Assembly: GCF_001721685.1 (NCBI RefSeq)
Contig: NZ_CP012502.1
Coordinates: forward strand, 992,001 to 1,056,000
Direction of reading: 5' to 3'
Source of the DNA: Salisediminibacterium beveridgei
GTDB taxonomy: Bacteria; Bacillota; Bacilli; Bacillales; Salisediminibacteriaceae
DNA length: 64,000 nucleotides
Every line of letters starts with the position of its first letter. The first letter of the stretch is position 1. A program made the position numbers and the translations under genes. This document shows, one piece after another, positions 18,626 to 27,242 of the stretch. Under the pieces are notes generated by a model. That model did no database searches. It saw nothing but the letters and a program-made list of their open reading frames with translations, and was not told the origin of the DNA.

Positions 18626-18886
18626 ATGAACGGCGCGTTACTTTATATTCTGATAATCAGTGTGATTGGAAGTCTTTTGATGATGGTCGATAAAGGGCGT
18701 GCGATCAATGACAAGTCCAGGATCGCAGAGAAGACACTCCTTACTGCGGGTGCTCTTGGCGGTGCATTTGTCATGCTGATGGTGTCAAGGCTCATTCGAC
18801 ATAAGACAAAGAAACCTAAATTCACGCTGGGCCTTCCTGCAATGGCCATCGTACACATTGCAGCGGGTATTTATCTGTTTTACTAG
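18626..18886 (+). CDS. ysdA: DUF1294 membrane protein (YsdA-like)
   Basis: 86 residues from ATG 18626. Three hydrophobic segments surround a conserved basic stretch: LLYILIISVIGSLLMMVDKGRA, then AEKTLLTAGALGGAFVMLMVSRLIRHKTKKPKF and a final membrane helix. The pattern D-K-x-x-A ... E-x-T-L ... R-H-K-T-K is the DUF1294 signature. The best RBS (GGAGGTG near 18599) would suit a CTG at 18611, giving five more residues (LEWSF); the start is therefore uncertain. Its place after rplT matches ysdA of B. subtilis. Function unknown. Confidence 0.82.
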   Translation: MNGALLYILIISVIGSLLMMVDKGRAINDKSRIAEKTLLTAGALGGAFVMLMVSRLIRHKTKKPKFTLGLPAMAIVHIAAGIYLFY

Positions 18887-18920
18887 GACACAGTTTTAAG
18901 AATAAAGGAGGGGATGTCAA

Positions 18921-19499
18921 TTGGAAACAGTGAATGATACGGTTTTTCAGGTGATCGAAGAAGCCGGATGGATCGCTCCGCTGATTTTCATACTCCTTCA
19001 TGTATTCCGTCCTGTTCTGCTGCTTCCTGTGGTTGTATTTTACATTGCCGGAGGCTATTTGTTCGGAATTTTCTATGGAACGATCTATACACTGATTGGA
19101 CTCGCACTGATGAGCGCAGCGTTTTATGCCATTGTGAACGTCATCCCGAGTGCCAGGCATTATTTATCGCGTATTAAAAATAAATTGTTCGGTAACCGGC
19201 AAATGACGATTGGACAAGTCAACATCCTGCGTATGATGCCATTTATTCATTTTCAGGTTTTATCCTTGTTTTTAATCGAAATTACATCATCCTTTCGGGA
19301 ATACATGCGCTATTCAGTCGCTGGCGTGATTTTGCCGACGATCACCTATACAAGCTTTGGCGGGTTTATCACAACGATGCCCTGGTATGCGACACTGTCG
19401 TTCTTTGGCTTTTTGGCGATCATTTTCTTCTGGTTCGGACAGAATCAGGACGATACAAAAGCAGAATTCAATGCGATTATGGCAAAAGCCAGATCGTAA
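18921..19499 (+). CDS. TVP38/VTT-family membrane protein
   Basis: 192 residues with about five membrane helices. The core has FRPVLLLPVVVFYIAGGYLFG followed by a re-entrant-like glycine/proline region and QVNILRMMPFIHFQVLSLF, which fits the TVP38/TMEM64 (VTT, formerly SNARE-associated) family. These proteins are linked to lipid scrambling or transport, but I infer no substrate. Start TTG 18921 lies 7 nt after AAGGAGGGG. It follows ysdA by 34 nt and may be cotranscribed. A weak terminator follows. Confidence 0.8.
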   Translation: METVNDTVFQVIEEAGWIAPLIFILLHVFRPVLLLPVVVFYIAGGYLFGIFYGTIYTLIGLALMSAAFYAIVNVIPSARHYLSRIKNKLFGNRQMTIGQVNILRMMPFIHFQVLSLFLIEITSSFREYMRYSVAGVILPTITYTSFGGFITTMPWYATLSFFGFLAIIFFWFGQNQDDTKAEFNAIMAKARS

Positions 19500-19528
19500 C
19501 TCCGGAGCGGATAGACTTCGGGGTTTTT
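19500..19528 (+). terminator. Probable terminator after the TVP38 gene
   Basis: AACTCCGGAG pairs with CTTCGGGGTT allowing two G-T pairs, followed by TTTTT near 19525. Confidence 0.55.
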
Positions 19529-19609
19529 ATTTGTGAAAAAAAGGCAGTTGCGGGAAAATGAAAGGCGGTCTAAACTGGAATCAGATGCGTAATGGAAGTG
19601 GTGAGGTGT

Positions 19610-20740
19610 ATGATGCTGGTTAAAAATCAATTTTGGATGTGGCTGTTTGTACTCGTCCTGACAACGCTTTTGTATCTGTTGATGACACCTCAAGGGGCCG
19701 TGTTGTCCGTCTTTCGCTATGTGGCAGCGGGTATTTTTTTCGCGCTGTATTTCTTCTTGCCACTGATCCACCGTCATGTGACGCTGGTTGGCGTGCTCAT
19801 GGCTATCTCTTTGCTGGCGGTGGCTTATCCTTTTCAGCCGCCGGGGATTTACATAGTTCTGTTCAGCTTGACGATATTTTCAGGCAGTATGTTTTATTAT
19901 ACGACTAAAATTTCCAGTACAGTGCTCCATGTACTGATATTTGCCGCTTTGGCGGCGGGCGCTTACCTGACGGGTGAACATGAACCTCTGATGATGATCG
20001 CCTTGACTGGGGCACTCCTTCTTCCGGTGTTTCATCTCCTTTTAGCTGTTCATCAGCAGTATGAACAGCTTAAGAAGGATCATCAGTTTCTGTTCAGTGA
20101 CTACAAGCGCCTGAAAAGACGGCTGGTTAATGATGAAGAAATGGCCAGGCGTGAGGAACGTCAGGCGATTGCCAGAGACATTCATGATTCGGTCGGTCAT
20201 AAACTGACGGCGCTGTTGATGCAGATGGAAGTCTTCAGAATGTCGGTCCCTGAAGCCGAACGTGAGAAAGTGCAAGCCTTAAAAGAACTTGCAGGTGAAG
20301 GCTTATCGGAGACTCGCGAAGCTGTTCGAGCATTGAAAAACCAGGAAGAAGCCGGTCTGTCTGCAATATTGCAGCTGATCCGTAAACTTGAGGCAGAGAG
20401 CATGATCCACGTGCAATTCACAGTCAGACAAGGCGCGTTAACGGCTCCTTTGACAACGGATCAGGCAGTTGCCGTTTACCGTTCAGTCCAGGAGTCTTTG
20501 ACAAATAGTATGAGGCACAGCGAAGTGAAAACGGTTGGCATCACGTTTGAGGTGGCAGGGGGATCTGTTTTTCAGTTCAGCGTTACAAATCCTGTCAAAG
20601 AAGACTTGACCTTTTCAGAAGGGTTTGGACTGAAGGCAATGAGAGAACGCATTGAGCGTGTTGAGGGGACCTTGACAGTCCAAAGAGAAGGTAATGAATT
20701 TATCGTGCAGGGACGGTTGCCGATACAAAGAGGGGAATGA
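19610..20740 (+). CDS. Sensor histidine kinase, NarL/LiaS-type (LnrJ-like)
   Basis: 376 residues from ATG 19610; ATG 19592 and 19613 are also possible because GGAAGTGGTGAGGTG spans the region. About six membrane helices fill residues 1-145, then a coiled linker leads to a HisKA_3 domain with His192 in RDIHDSVGHKLTAL and a degenerate HATPase (AVYRSVQESLTNSMRHSE, then GFGLKAMRERIERVEG). The membrane-embedded sensor with almost no outside loops suggests sensing of a membrane-active compound. It overlaps the response regulator and precedes an ABC exporter. B. subtilis LnrJKLMN (linearmycin resistance) has the same order, which supports but does not prove a polyene or lipid-targeting drug ligand. 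Confidence 0.85.
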   Translation: MMLVKNQFWMWLFVLVLTTLLYLLMTPQGAVLSVFRYVAAGIFFALYFFLPLIHRHVTLVGVLMAISLLAVAYPFQPPGIYIVLFSLTIFSGSMFYYTTKISSTVLHVLIFAALAAGAYLTGEHEPLMMIALTGALLLPVFHLLLAVHQQYEQLKKDHQFLFSDYKRLKRRLVNDEEMARREERQAIARDIHDSVGHKLTALLMQMEVFRMSVPEAEREKVQALKELAGEGLSETREAVRALKNQEEAGLSAILQLIRKLEAESMIHVQFTVRQGALTAPLTTDQAVAVYRSVQESLTNSMRHSEVKTVGITFEVAGGSVFQFSVTNPVKEDLTFSEGFGLKAMRERIERVEGTLTVQREGNEFIVQGRLPIQRGE

Positions 20741-20745
20741 ATCAG

Positions 20746-21402
20746 ATGGTGAAGATACTCCTGGCAGAAGATCAGGCGCTGGTAAGACAGGGTCTCAAGA
20801 TGATGATTGAAACAGGCGATGGCCTTTTTGTGGTTGCGGAGGCAAGCAACGGTGAAGAAGTTCTCTCTTTGCTGGAGAAACACCCGGACATTGATCTCGC
20901 CATTCTGGATATCCGGATGCCGCATATGAATGGCCTGGATGCCGCTAAGATCATCCGAGAGCGCTATCCGAAAGTAATGACTTTAATGCTGACAACGTTC
21001 AATGATGATGAGTACGCGATTGAAGCATTGAAACATGGCGCCAGGGGATATTTACTTAAAAATGCCGATGCAGAAGGACTGATTCGTGCCATCCGGACAT
21101 GTATCGAAGGGGGCTTGGCCATCGAACCTCAGGTGGCGGCCACTGTGGTTCCTCTTCTGATGAACAGACAGAAGACAGAAACGACAGCCAATTCAGTTTT
21201 GCCTGATGACATCACTGAACGGGAACGAACGATCATTGGCGCAGTGGGCCGTGGTCTGAGCAATAAAGAGATCGCCTCTGAGCTGTTTTTAACGATCGGC
21301 ACAGTCAAAAACCTCATCAGCGTCATTCTTCATAAACTCGAGCTCCGCGACCGGACGCAGCTTGCCATTTTTGCGATTCATAACGGTTTGGCAGATAAAT
21401 GA
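20746..21402 (+). CDS. NarL-family response regulator (LnrK-like)
   Basis: 218 residues from ATG 20746, which has AGGGG 9 nt upstream; ATG 20737 overlaps the kinase stop (ATGA) and is possible by coupling. The receiver domain shows the acidic pair AED (8-9), phospho-acceptor Asp55 in LAILDIRMP, Thr in MLTTFNDDEYA and Lys in GYLLKNA. The C-terminal LuxR-type HTH reads TERERTIIGAVGRGLSNKEIASELFLTIGTVKNLI. It is the partner of the upstream kinase and probably activates the ABC operon starting at 21508; see the inverted repeats at 21407-21459. Confidence 0.9.
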   Translation: MVKILLAEDQALVRQGLKMMIETGDGLFVVAEASNGEEVLSLLEKHPDIDLAILDIRMPHMNGLDAAKIIRERYPKVMTLMLTTFNDDEYAIEALKHGARGYLLKNADAEGLIRAIRTCIEGGLAIEPQVAATVVPLLMNRQKTETTANSVLPDDITERERTIIGAVGRGLSNKEIASELFLTIGTVKNLISVILHKLELRDRTQLAIFAIHNGLADK

Positions 21403-21406
21403 CCAA

Positions 21407-21473
21407 AGTCATAAATAGAAGTACAAATCATGACTGAAGACAGTACTTGTACTGTCTTCTTTTCGTATATACT
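21407..21473 (+). promoter_or_regulatory. Promoter region of the ABC exporter with two inverted repeats
   Basis: AGTCAT (21407-21412) and ATGACT (21430-21435) form a 6-17-6 inverted repeat. Next to it GAAGACAGTAC (21436-21446) and GTACTGTCTTC (21449-21459) form a perfect 11-2-11 palindrome followed by TTTT. The palindrome could be a terminator for the regulator gene or an operator. A -10 TATACT lies at 21468-21473, with ACTTGT 17 bp upstream inside the palindrome. Confidence 0.6.
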
Positions 21474-21507
21474 GAAAGAAAGGACATAGGAAACGGGGGG
21501 CGGTACC

Positions 21508-22440
21508 ATGCTTGAAACACATGAATTAACAAAAAAATTCAAACAGATGAATGCGGTTGACAGTGTCAGTATTTATCTGGGCAAAGGGGAATCCGTTGGT
21601 CTTTTGGGCCCGAACGGGGCAGGGAAATCAACGACGATCTCCATGATCTCTACGTTAATGAAACCAAGCAGTGGGGATGTATTGCTAAGTGGTGAAAGTA
21701 TTCTCGGTAAGACGGGGAAAGTCAGAAAAATTCTTGGTGTTGTCCCGCAGGAAATTGCATTGTATGAAGATTTGTCTGCGTTTGAAAACTTGCAGTTTTT
21801 CGGGCGGATCTATGGTCTGAAAGGGTCTGATCTGAAGGAGCGGATAGCTGAACGGTTAGAGATGGTTGGCTTGACGGATCGAAAAGATGACTTGATCAAA
21901 ACGTATTCCGGCGGGATGAAACGGCGGATCAACATCGCCTGCGCACTCCTGCATGATCCGGAAATTCTGATTATGGATGAACCTACCGTGGGAATCGATC
22001 CCCAATCCCGGACCTATATCCTTGAAATGGTGAAATTGTTGAATGAAGAGAAAGGCATGACCATTTTGTATACGAGCCATTACATGGAAGAAGTTGAACG
22101 GTTGTGTGATCGGATTTATATCATGGATCATGGTCAAATCATCGCAAACGGCACAAATGATGAACTGAAGCGAATTCTTTCGAATGAGGAAGCGATATAC
22201 ATCGATGTCGAGGTTCCGAATCAGGAATTTTCGGATCAGTTATTCGCCATTGAAGGCATTCGTCAGGTCCAGGATACAGAAGAAGGTGTCAAGCTGATTG
22301 TTGCAAAAGGGATACGTAAATTGCCTGAGGTCTTTCAGCTGGCGGAGGCTTTGCAGGTGAATGTGCTGAATGTCCGAGTTGAGGTACCTTCACTTGAGGA
22401 TGTGTTTCTCCACCTTACTGGCAGAACACTTCGGGATTAG
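21508..22440 (+). CDS. ABC exporter ATPase (LnrL/DrrA-like)
   Basis: 310 residues. Walker A GPNGAGKST (34-42), a Q-loop in VVPQEIALYEDLSA, signature YSGGMKRR, Walker B LIMDEPTVGIDP and the switch His in TSHYMEE. The C-terminal 80 residues (after about 225) form the accessory domain common in DrrA/NatA-type drug and lipid exporters. It has an RBS of GGGGGGCGG. It is followed at 14 nt by two permease genes, giving a one-ATPase, two-permease exporter as in LnrLMN. Confidence 0.9.
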   Translation: MLETHELTKKFKQMNAVDSVSIYLGKGESVGLLGPNGAGKSTTISMISTLMKPSSGDVLLSGESILGKTGKVRKILGVVPQEIALYEDLSAFENLQFFGRIYGLKGSDLKERIAERLEMVGLTDRKDDLIKTYSGGMKRRINIACALLHDPEILIMDEPTVGIDPQSRTYILEMVKLLNEEKGMTILYTSHYMEEVERLCDRIYIMDHGQIIANGTNDELKRILSNEEAIYIDVEVPNQEFSDQLFAIEGIRQVQDTEEGVKLIVAKGIRKLPEVFQLAEALQVNVLNVRVEVPSLEDVFLHLTGRTLRD

Positions 22441-22454
22441 GAGGGGAAAACAGC

Positions 22455-23726
22455 ATGTTGACCTATATCGTAAAAGACCTGAAATTACTGCTTAGAAACC
22501 GCACTGAACTGCTGCTGTTGTTTGCGATGCCCCTGATCCTGATTGCGATTCTCGGTTTTGCTCTTCGCGGTCTGTTAACAGGAGGCGGAGAAGCCCTCGA
22601 TATCGATGTGGCCCTGATCGATCTTGATGACCGGCAAGGAGCACAAGAACAGCTGTTGGAAGATTTATCGGCATCAGGTATGCCAGAAGACGCAATTGAC
22701 GAGCTGAGCAGGTCCTTACAAGAGATCTCGCCTGCCCGGATGCTCGATCAATTGCTGGAATCCGATGAGATGTCCGGAATGATCACCATCCACAGGGAGG
22801 AAGAGACAGAGGCTGCGCTGAACGGGTTGGAGGAGAACCGCTACAACGCAGTGATAGAGGTGCCGGAACACTTCACCTATGACAGTCTCGTTTTGATGAT
22901 CATTGGGGAAGGTGACGGCAGTTCGTTGCAGTTGACGATACAGGATGAACAATCGATCTACGGACGTGTGATGCATGATATACTGAACCGCTTTACGGAG
23001 ACCTTTAATCTCGAAACTGCCATTGCCAGAGAAATTGCTGAAGAACCGGAACGTTCCATGACAGAGCTGGGTCAAATCGAAACCTTGACTTCCTATGATC
23101 CCATCAATTCACAACAATATTACACAGCGGGCATGGCTGTGATGTTCGTGTTGTATACTGCTGCCACCATTGCCTCATTTGCCAATGTTGAACGAAAATC
23201 GCATGTGCTCGACCGGATCCTCTTATCAGGCACAGGTGCGGTCAGCTATCTCTCAGGAAAATGGCTCTCAGCCATGCTGATTGCATTTTTACAGCTGATC
23301 GTATTGTTTGGTCTATCAGCCCTCGTATTTCAGACCTTTCCCCAGTCCTCCCCGTCATTCTGGCTTGGAATCGTGCTGATTTCCCTTGTGATGGCGATGA
23401 GTGTGGGGGCTTTGGGGGCGTTAGTATCCGCAATTACCATCCGGCAAAAAAGTAATGCAGCAGCAAATGTTTTTTCTGGTGGCGTTGTTGCATTGATGGC
23501 TTTCACCGGTGGAAGCTTCTTCCCGACAGAAGGACTGCCTGGAATCATCCGGACTGTGGGCGATCTGACACCGAACGGACAGGGAATGACGTTGTATCTG
23601 AGGTGGATTCAAGGCTTTGAAATGAGCGAACTGCTCCCCTCCATTTACAGGCTGTTACTGATCTGCGTTCTGCTGACGGTTCTGGCAGCAGGGCTTTATC
23701 CGAAAGATAAGGGGGTGAAGGGATGA
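22455..23726 (+). CDS. ABC-2 type exporter permease (LnrM-like)
   Basis: 423 residues. One N-terminal membrane helix (LLLLFAMPLILIAILGFALRG) precedes a large outside domain (about 40-225), then five helices near the C terminus with the ABC2_membrane_3 pattern (YYTAGMAVMFVLYTAA ... ERKSHVLDRILLSG ... GGSFFPTEGLP). RBS GGAGGGG. It overlaps the next permease gene by 4 bases (ATGA), so the two are translated together and probably form a heterodimer. Confidence 0.88.
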   Translation: MLTYIVKDLKLLLRNRTELLLLFAMPLILIAILGFALRGLLTGGGEALDIDVALIDLDDRQGAQEQLLEDLSASGMPEDAIDELSRSLQEISPARMLDQLLESDEMSGMITIHREEETEAALNGLEENRYNAVIEVPEHFTYDSLVLMIIGEGDGSSLQLTIQDEQSIYGRVMHDILNRFTETFNLETAIAREIAEEPERSMTELGQIETLTSYDPINSQQYYTAGMAVMFVLYTAATIASFANVERKSHVLDRILLSGTGAVSYLSGKWLSAMLIAFLQLIVLFGLSALVFQTFPQSSPSFWLGIVLISLVMAMSVGALGALVSAITIRQKSNAAANVFSGGVVALMAFTGGSFFPTEGLPGIIRTVGDLTPNGQGMTLYLRWIQGFEMSELLPSIYRLLLICVLLTVLAAGLYPKDKGVKG

Positions 23727-24826
23727 AGGCGGTCTTTCAACTGCAAATCAGACGACTCATCCGTTCGCCATTGATGTTCTTGTCTTTTCTGGGCCTCACA
23801 CTTGTCTTCGTTTTTTTCCTGGGCGGAGCCGGGCAGCAAAACACCATTCAGGTGAACGTGTTTACGGACGATACCGTTATGGACGCTGAGGCAGAAACAT
23901 GGCTCGATCTCCTGAATGAACATGAACAGTTCGTGTTTACATTGGATGAAGAGGAACAGATCAAGGATCGTTTACGCAGTGGTCATCTTCATTTCGCACT
24001 TGAACTCCTTGATGATGATTACCGCTTTTGGGTGAGTGTGGAAGAAGAGCGTTATCAGAGGGCCTCGGGTCATGTGAATCAGGTCTTCTTCGAAGAAATC
24101 CGGCTGAGAGAAGCTGAGGAGCAAGCGGGTTTTTCGATTCGTGAAAACATTGAAGAATACCGGGACGATCCTGTCCTGACCGTGTCAACCCAGTCATTGG
24201 CTACAGGTGAAGCGGATGATTTCATCTATGATAATCAGTTACAAAATCTATTTGGCATGACACTCTATTTCGCGATGTTCACGATGCTGTTCAGCCTGAC
24301 GCGGGTGGTGGAAGAAAAAAAATCGGGCACATGGGACCGGATTATCGTTTCCCCATTGGCAAAAATTCAAGTGTACATGGGACATCTTGCCTTTACATTT
24401 CTCGTTGGCTACATTCAGATCATGACTGCCTTTTTCGTGTTTCGTTATCTGTTTAACTATGACCTCGGGGATTCATTTGCTCTGATTACCCTGATTGCAG
24501 GAGTTTACGTCTTCACGATCGTGAGTCTGGGGCTTTTGATCCTTGGGCTTGTCCCGTCTCCGGAACGGCTGCAGGCGGTAATTCCGATTGCGGCAACGGC
24601 GATGGCTATGCTCGGTGGTGCTTTCTGGCCTTTGGAAATTGTCTCGAATCCATTGATTCTCGCGCTCTCTCAAGTTATTCCAATCAAGTATGCCATGGAT
24701 GCAATGATTCAGATCAGTGTATATGGGAACGGCCTGTATGCGATTCAAGAGCAACTCGGACTGCTGTTCTTAATGGGTGTCCTTGCAGCAGGTATCGGGA
24801 TTAATCTGATGGAGAGGCGAAGCTGA
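23723..24826 (+). CDS. ABC-2 type exporter permease (LnrN-like)
   Basis: 367 residues with the same plan as its neighbour: one N-terminal helix, an outside domain (about 40-170), then NLFGMTLYFAMFTMLFSLTR, VVEEKKSGTWDRIIVSPLAK and four further helices with LGGAFWPLEIVSNP. It is a paralogue of the upstream gene by architecture. The ATG overlaps the TGA of the previous gene and has AGGGGGTGAAGGG in front. It is last in the operon; a hairpin follows at 24845. Confidence 0.88.
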   Translation: MKAVFQLQIRRLIRSPLMFLSFLGLTLVFVFFLGGAGQQNTIQVNVFTDDTVMDAEAETWLDLLNEHEQFVFTLDEEEQIKDRLRSGHLHFALELLDDDYRFWVSVEEERYQRASGHVNQVFFEEIRLREAEEQAGFSIRENIEEYRDDPVLTVSTQSLATGEADDFIYDNQLQNLFGMTLYFAMFTMLFSLTRVVEEKKSGTWDRIIVSPLAKIQVYMGHLAFTFLVGYIQIMTAFFVFRYLFNYDLGDSFALITLIAGVYVFTIVSLGLLILGLVPSPERLQAVIPIAATAMAMLGGAFWPLEIVSNPLILALSQVIPIKYAMDAMIQISVYGNGLYAIQEQLGLLFLMGVLAAGIGINLMERRS

Positions 24827-24844
24827 ATCACATAGACATGACAA

Positions 24845-24880
24845 TGCCACCCCACAACCGATGACAGGTGTGGGGTGGCA
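24845..24880. terminator. Hairpin between convergent ABC and ysdB genes
   Basis: A perfect 12-bp stem, TGCCACCCCACA (24845-24856) with TGTGGGGTGGCA (24869-24880). T runs are weak on both sides; it may serve both strands. Confidence 0.65.
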
Positions 24881-24891
24881 AAATGATCCGG

Positions 24892-25299
24892 TCAGGATTC
24901 GCGTGTTCTTTTCAGACGTTTTATCCAATCATCAACAGGCGTGCGCCATTCAACAAGGGCATCGGGGTAGCGCAGTTTCAACTCCCGCTCCATGTATTGA
25001 AAATCTCTCAGTGACATCCGTTGGAATTCATCGATATCTTCAGACCAGACCATAATATTGGTAACGTCAGGTCCTGGCTGGTTGGGATCAAGAAATTTTT
25101 CGCCCTCGAATAAGGCGGATTTATAAGTGAAAGTGATATTCCTGCGAATATTCTCTGTATCGTCGAGTAAATAGAAGTCACCACGGTTTTTGGCCGCTTC
25201 AAGCTTCCTGCGGGGATCGAGAATATATTTCGTGATGCTGAACACGATAATGGCGACAGCTATGATTAACAAGAGGCGAAAGAGCAGAATGTGAAACAT
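24892..25299 (-). CDS. ysdB: YsdB-like membrane-anchored protein
   Basis: 135 residues on the minus strand. One N-terminal membrane helix (about 4-28) is followed by DPRRKLEAAKNRGDFYLLDD, FTYKSALFEGEKFL and MVWSEDIDEF. These match my memory of B. subtilis YsdB, a sigma-W regulon protein of unknown function. The gene order ysdA ... ysdB ... ysdC also agrees, although here an exporter cluster and a dUTPase are inserted and ysdB is inverted. The RBS AAAGGAGAGG precedes the ATG, and a sigma-W-like promoter lies upstream. Confidence 0.8.
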   Translation of the reverse strand: MFHILLFRLLLIIAVAIIVFSITKYILDPRRKLEAAKNRGDFYLLDDTENIRRNITFTYKSALFEGEKFLDPNQPGPDVTNIMVWSEDIDEFQRMSLRDFQYMERELKLRYPDALVEWRTPVDDWIKRLKRTRES

Positions 25300-25351
25300 T
25301 AAAACCTCTCCTTTGTTGATGAGACATAAAATAAGCAGTTCTGTTACTAGT

Positions 25352-25378
25352 TACGATTCAACTGCAAAAAGAGTTTCA
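25352..25378 (-). promoter_or_regulatory. Sigma-W-like promoter of ysdB
   Basis: On the minus strand TGAAAC (25378-25373) is followed by a T-rich 17-nt spacer and CGTA (25355-25352). The sigma-W consensus is TGAAAC, about 16 nt, CGTA. ysdB is a known sigma-W target in B. subtilis. Confidence 0.75.
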
Positions 25379-25394
25379 AAAAAATCCTGTCGCT

Positions 25395-25424
25395 CATGAC
25401 AAAACATAGTTACGTTCAGTATAA
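25395..25424 (+). promoter_or_regulatory. Promoter of the dUTPase gene
   Basis: ATGACA (25395-25400), an 18-nt spacer and a perfect TATAAT (25419-25424). It is divergent from the ysdB promoter. Confidence 0.65.
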
Positions 25425-25463
25425 TGAGTGGCGATAAGGAATTCAATCAAAGGGAGTTGTAGT

Positions 25464-25955
25464 ATGAATACAAAACAGTTATTTGAAATGCAACGAGAAC
25501 TGGACCGGAATATCGAACAATCAAAGGGCTTATCCGGGCAGTCTTTACTCGAGCGGAAATTCCTCGCTTTTTATGTGGAACTCGGAGAGCTGGCAAACGA
25601 GACCCGTTGTTTTAAATTCTGGAGTGACAAAGGACCTTCAGCTCGTCAGACGATTCTTGAGGAATATGTGGACGGCTTGCATTTTCTATTGTCGGTTGGC
25701 ATTGAGTTGAGTTATGAATCGGTGGACGTCAATGCTGATCATCAGGTGCAGGAAGTCGATCAGACCGCAGCATTCCTGTCGGTTTACCGTTGCCTTGAAG
25801 AGCTGCGGCAAAACCGGGCCCTGTCGTCTTACGAAAAGCTGTTTCATGCGTACCTGATGCTTGGAGTGGCGCTCGGGTTTGGAGAGGCCGACATTGAAGG
25901 CGCCTATCATGAAAAGAATCAGGTGAATTTTCAGCGTCAACGTGAAGGCTATTGA
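25464..25955 (+). CDS. Dimeric dUTPase (dUTPase_2 / MazG-like fold)
   Basis: 163 residues from ATG 25464, preceded by AAAGGGAG at 7 nt; the frame is open further upstream without an RBS. The all-alpha NTP pyrophosphatase motifs are ELGELANETRCFKFW and EEYVDGLHFLLSVGIEL, the E-x2-E and E-x2-D metal sites of dimeric dUTPases (PF08761 type). It hydrolyses dUTP to dUMP and pyrophosphate, limiting uracil in DNA. It is unrelated to the trimeric Dut fold. Monocistronic, with its own promoter. Family assigned by motif; substrate inferred. Confidence 0.82.
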   Translation: MNTKQLFEMQRELDRNIEQSKGLSGQSLLERKFLAFYVELGELANETRCFKFWSDKGPSARQTILEEYVDGLHFLLSVGIELSYESVDVNADHQVQEVDQTAAFLSVYRCLEELRQNRALSSYEKLFHAYLMLGVALGFGEADIEGAYHEKNQVNFQRQREGY

Positions 25956-25977
25956 TTATTTCGAAACTCGAAGGGGT

Positions 25978-26006
25978 TTGAGATTTTTCAGTGAAAACGT
26001 TATACT
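25978..26006 (+). promoter_or_regulatory. Promoter of ysdC
   Basis: TTGAGA (25978-25983), exactly 17 nt and TATACT (26001-26006), 50 nt before the start codon. Confidence 0.7.
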
Positions 26007-26056
26007 TATAACAGGCACAATTTGATCATAACGATACATAACAGGAGGATGAAATC

Positions 26057-27136
26057 ATGGACGATATGTTGAACATGTTAAAAGAACTGACGGATGCCAA
26101 TGGTGTTCCCGGTAACGAGCGCGAACCCCGCGAGGTGATGAAGAAATTCATCGAACCTTTTGCGGATGAAGTAGAGACGGATCACCTCGGCAGTTTGATT
26201 GCCAAGAAGACGGGTTCTGTCACCGATGGCCCGAAAATCATGGTAGCAGGTCACCTCGATGAGATCGGCTTTATGATCACGCAAATCGATGACCGTGGTT
26301 TCCTGAAATTCCAGACAGTCGGTGGCTGGTGGGAGCAGGTCATGCTTGCTCAGCGTGTCTCCGTCATGACAAGAGAAGGCAACATTCCAGGCGTGATCGG
26401 TTCTAAACCACCGCATATTCTCGCTCCTGAAGCCCGGAAAAAATCTATGGATAAAAAAGAAATGTTTATTGATATCGGTGCGTCAAGCCGCGAAGAAGCA
26501 GAATCCTTCGGCGTGCGTCCCGGAGACTCAGTGGTGCCGGTTTGTGATTTCACCGTCATGAAGAACGAAAAGCTCCTCATGGCAAAAGCCTGGGACAACC
26601 GGATCGGCTGTGCGATTGCAATTGAAGTGTTAAAGCAGTTAAAAGATACGGATCACCCCAACACCGTTTACGGCGTCGGGACTGTACAAGAAGAAGTGGG
26701 TCTGAGAGGTGCACGCACGTCTGCGCACCATATTCAACCGGACATCGGTTTTGGTGTGGATGTGGGGATTGCCGGAGATACACCAGGGGTCACAGAGAAA
26801 GATGCATTGGCAAAAATGGGTGAAGGCCCGCAAATCATCATGTACGATGCCTCAATGATTTCTCATAAGGGACTGCGCGATTTTGTGACGGATACTGCGG
26901 ATGAGAATGACATCCCGTATCAGTTTGATGCAGTACCAGGCGGTGGTACAGATTCCGGAGCGATTCACCTGACGGCAAACGGTGTACCTGCGCTGTCGAT
27001 TACGGTGGCTACCCGCTATATCCATACACATGCAGGCATCCTTCATCGGGATGATTTTGAGAATGCCGTGAAACTGATCGTTTCGGTCATCAAGAAGCTG
27101 GATACAGACACGGTCAAAGAAATTACATTCGACTGA
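26057..27136 (+). CDS. ysdC: M42-family aminopeptidase (YsdC-like)
   Basis: 359 residues. Two-metal ligands of M42 peptidases are visible: His66 and Asp68 ([11 protein letters not shown]), bridging Asp180 (KAWDNRIGC), catalytic Glu212 and ligand Glu213 ([10 protein letters not shown]), Asp235 (GVDVGIAGD) and the His323 region (YIHTHAG). These enzymes form large tetrahedral dodecamers that trim peptides in the cytoplasm. The RBS ACAGGAGGA precedes the ATG. It is single, with its own promoter and terminator. Substrate preference (glutamyl or leucyl) cannot be read from the sequence. Confidence 0.93.
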   Translation: MDDMLNMLKELTDANGVPGNEREPREVMKKFIEPFADEVETDHLGSLIAKKTGSVTDGPKIMVAGHLDEIGFMITQIDDRGFLKFQTVGGWWEQVMLAQRVSVMTREGNIPGVIGSKPPHILAPEARKKSMDKKEMFIDIGASSREEAESFGVRPGDSVVPVCDFTVMKNEKLLMAKAWDNRIGCAIAIEVLKQLKDTDHPNTVYGVGTVQEEVGLRGARTSAHHIQPDIGFGVDVGIAGDTPGVTEKDALAKMGEGPQIIMYDASMISHKGLRDFVTDTADENDIPYQFDAVPGGGTDSGAIHLTANGVPALSITVATRYIHTHAGILHRDDFENAVKLIVSVIKKLDTDTVKEITFD

Positions 27137-27151
27137 TTATACGACAAAAGG

Positions 27152-27185
27152 CCTGTTGCGGCATTCCCGCAGCAGGTTTTCTTTT
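27152..27185 (+). terminator. Terminator after ysdC
   Basis: CCTGTTGCGG (27152-27161) pairs with CCGCAGCAGG (27167-27176), one G-T pair, followed by TTTTCTTTTT. Confidence 0.85.
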
Positions 27186-27242
27186 TATGGCTCTAAAATA
27201 TATGTTGGGGTTTTGAAACTACCCTGAACTTTATCATCACTA

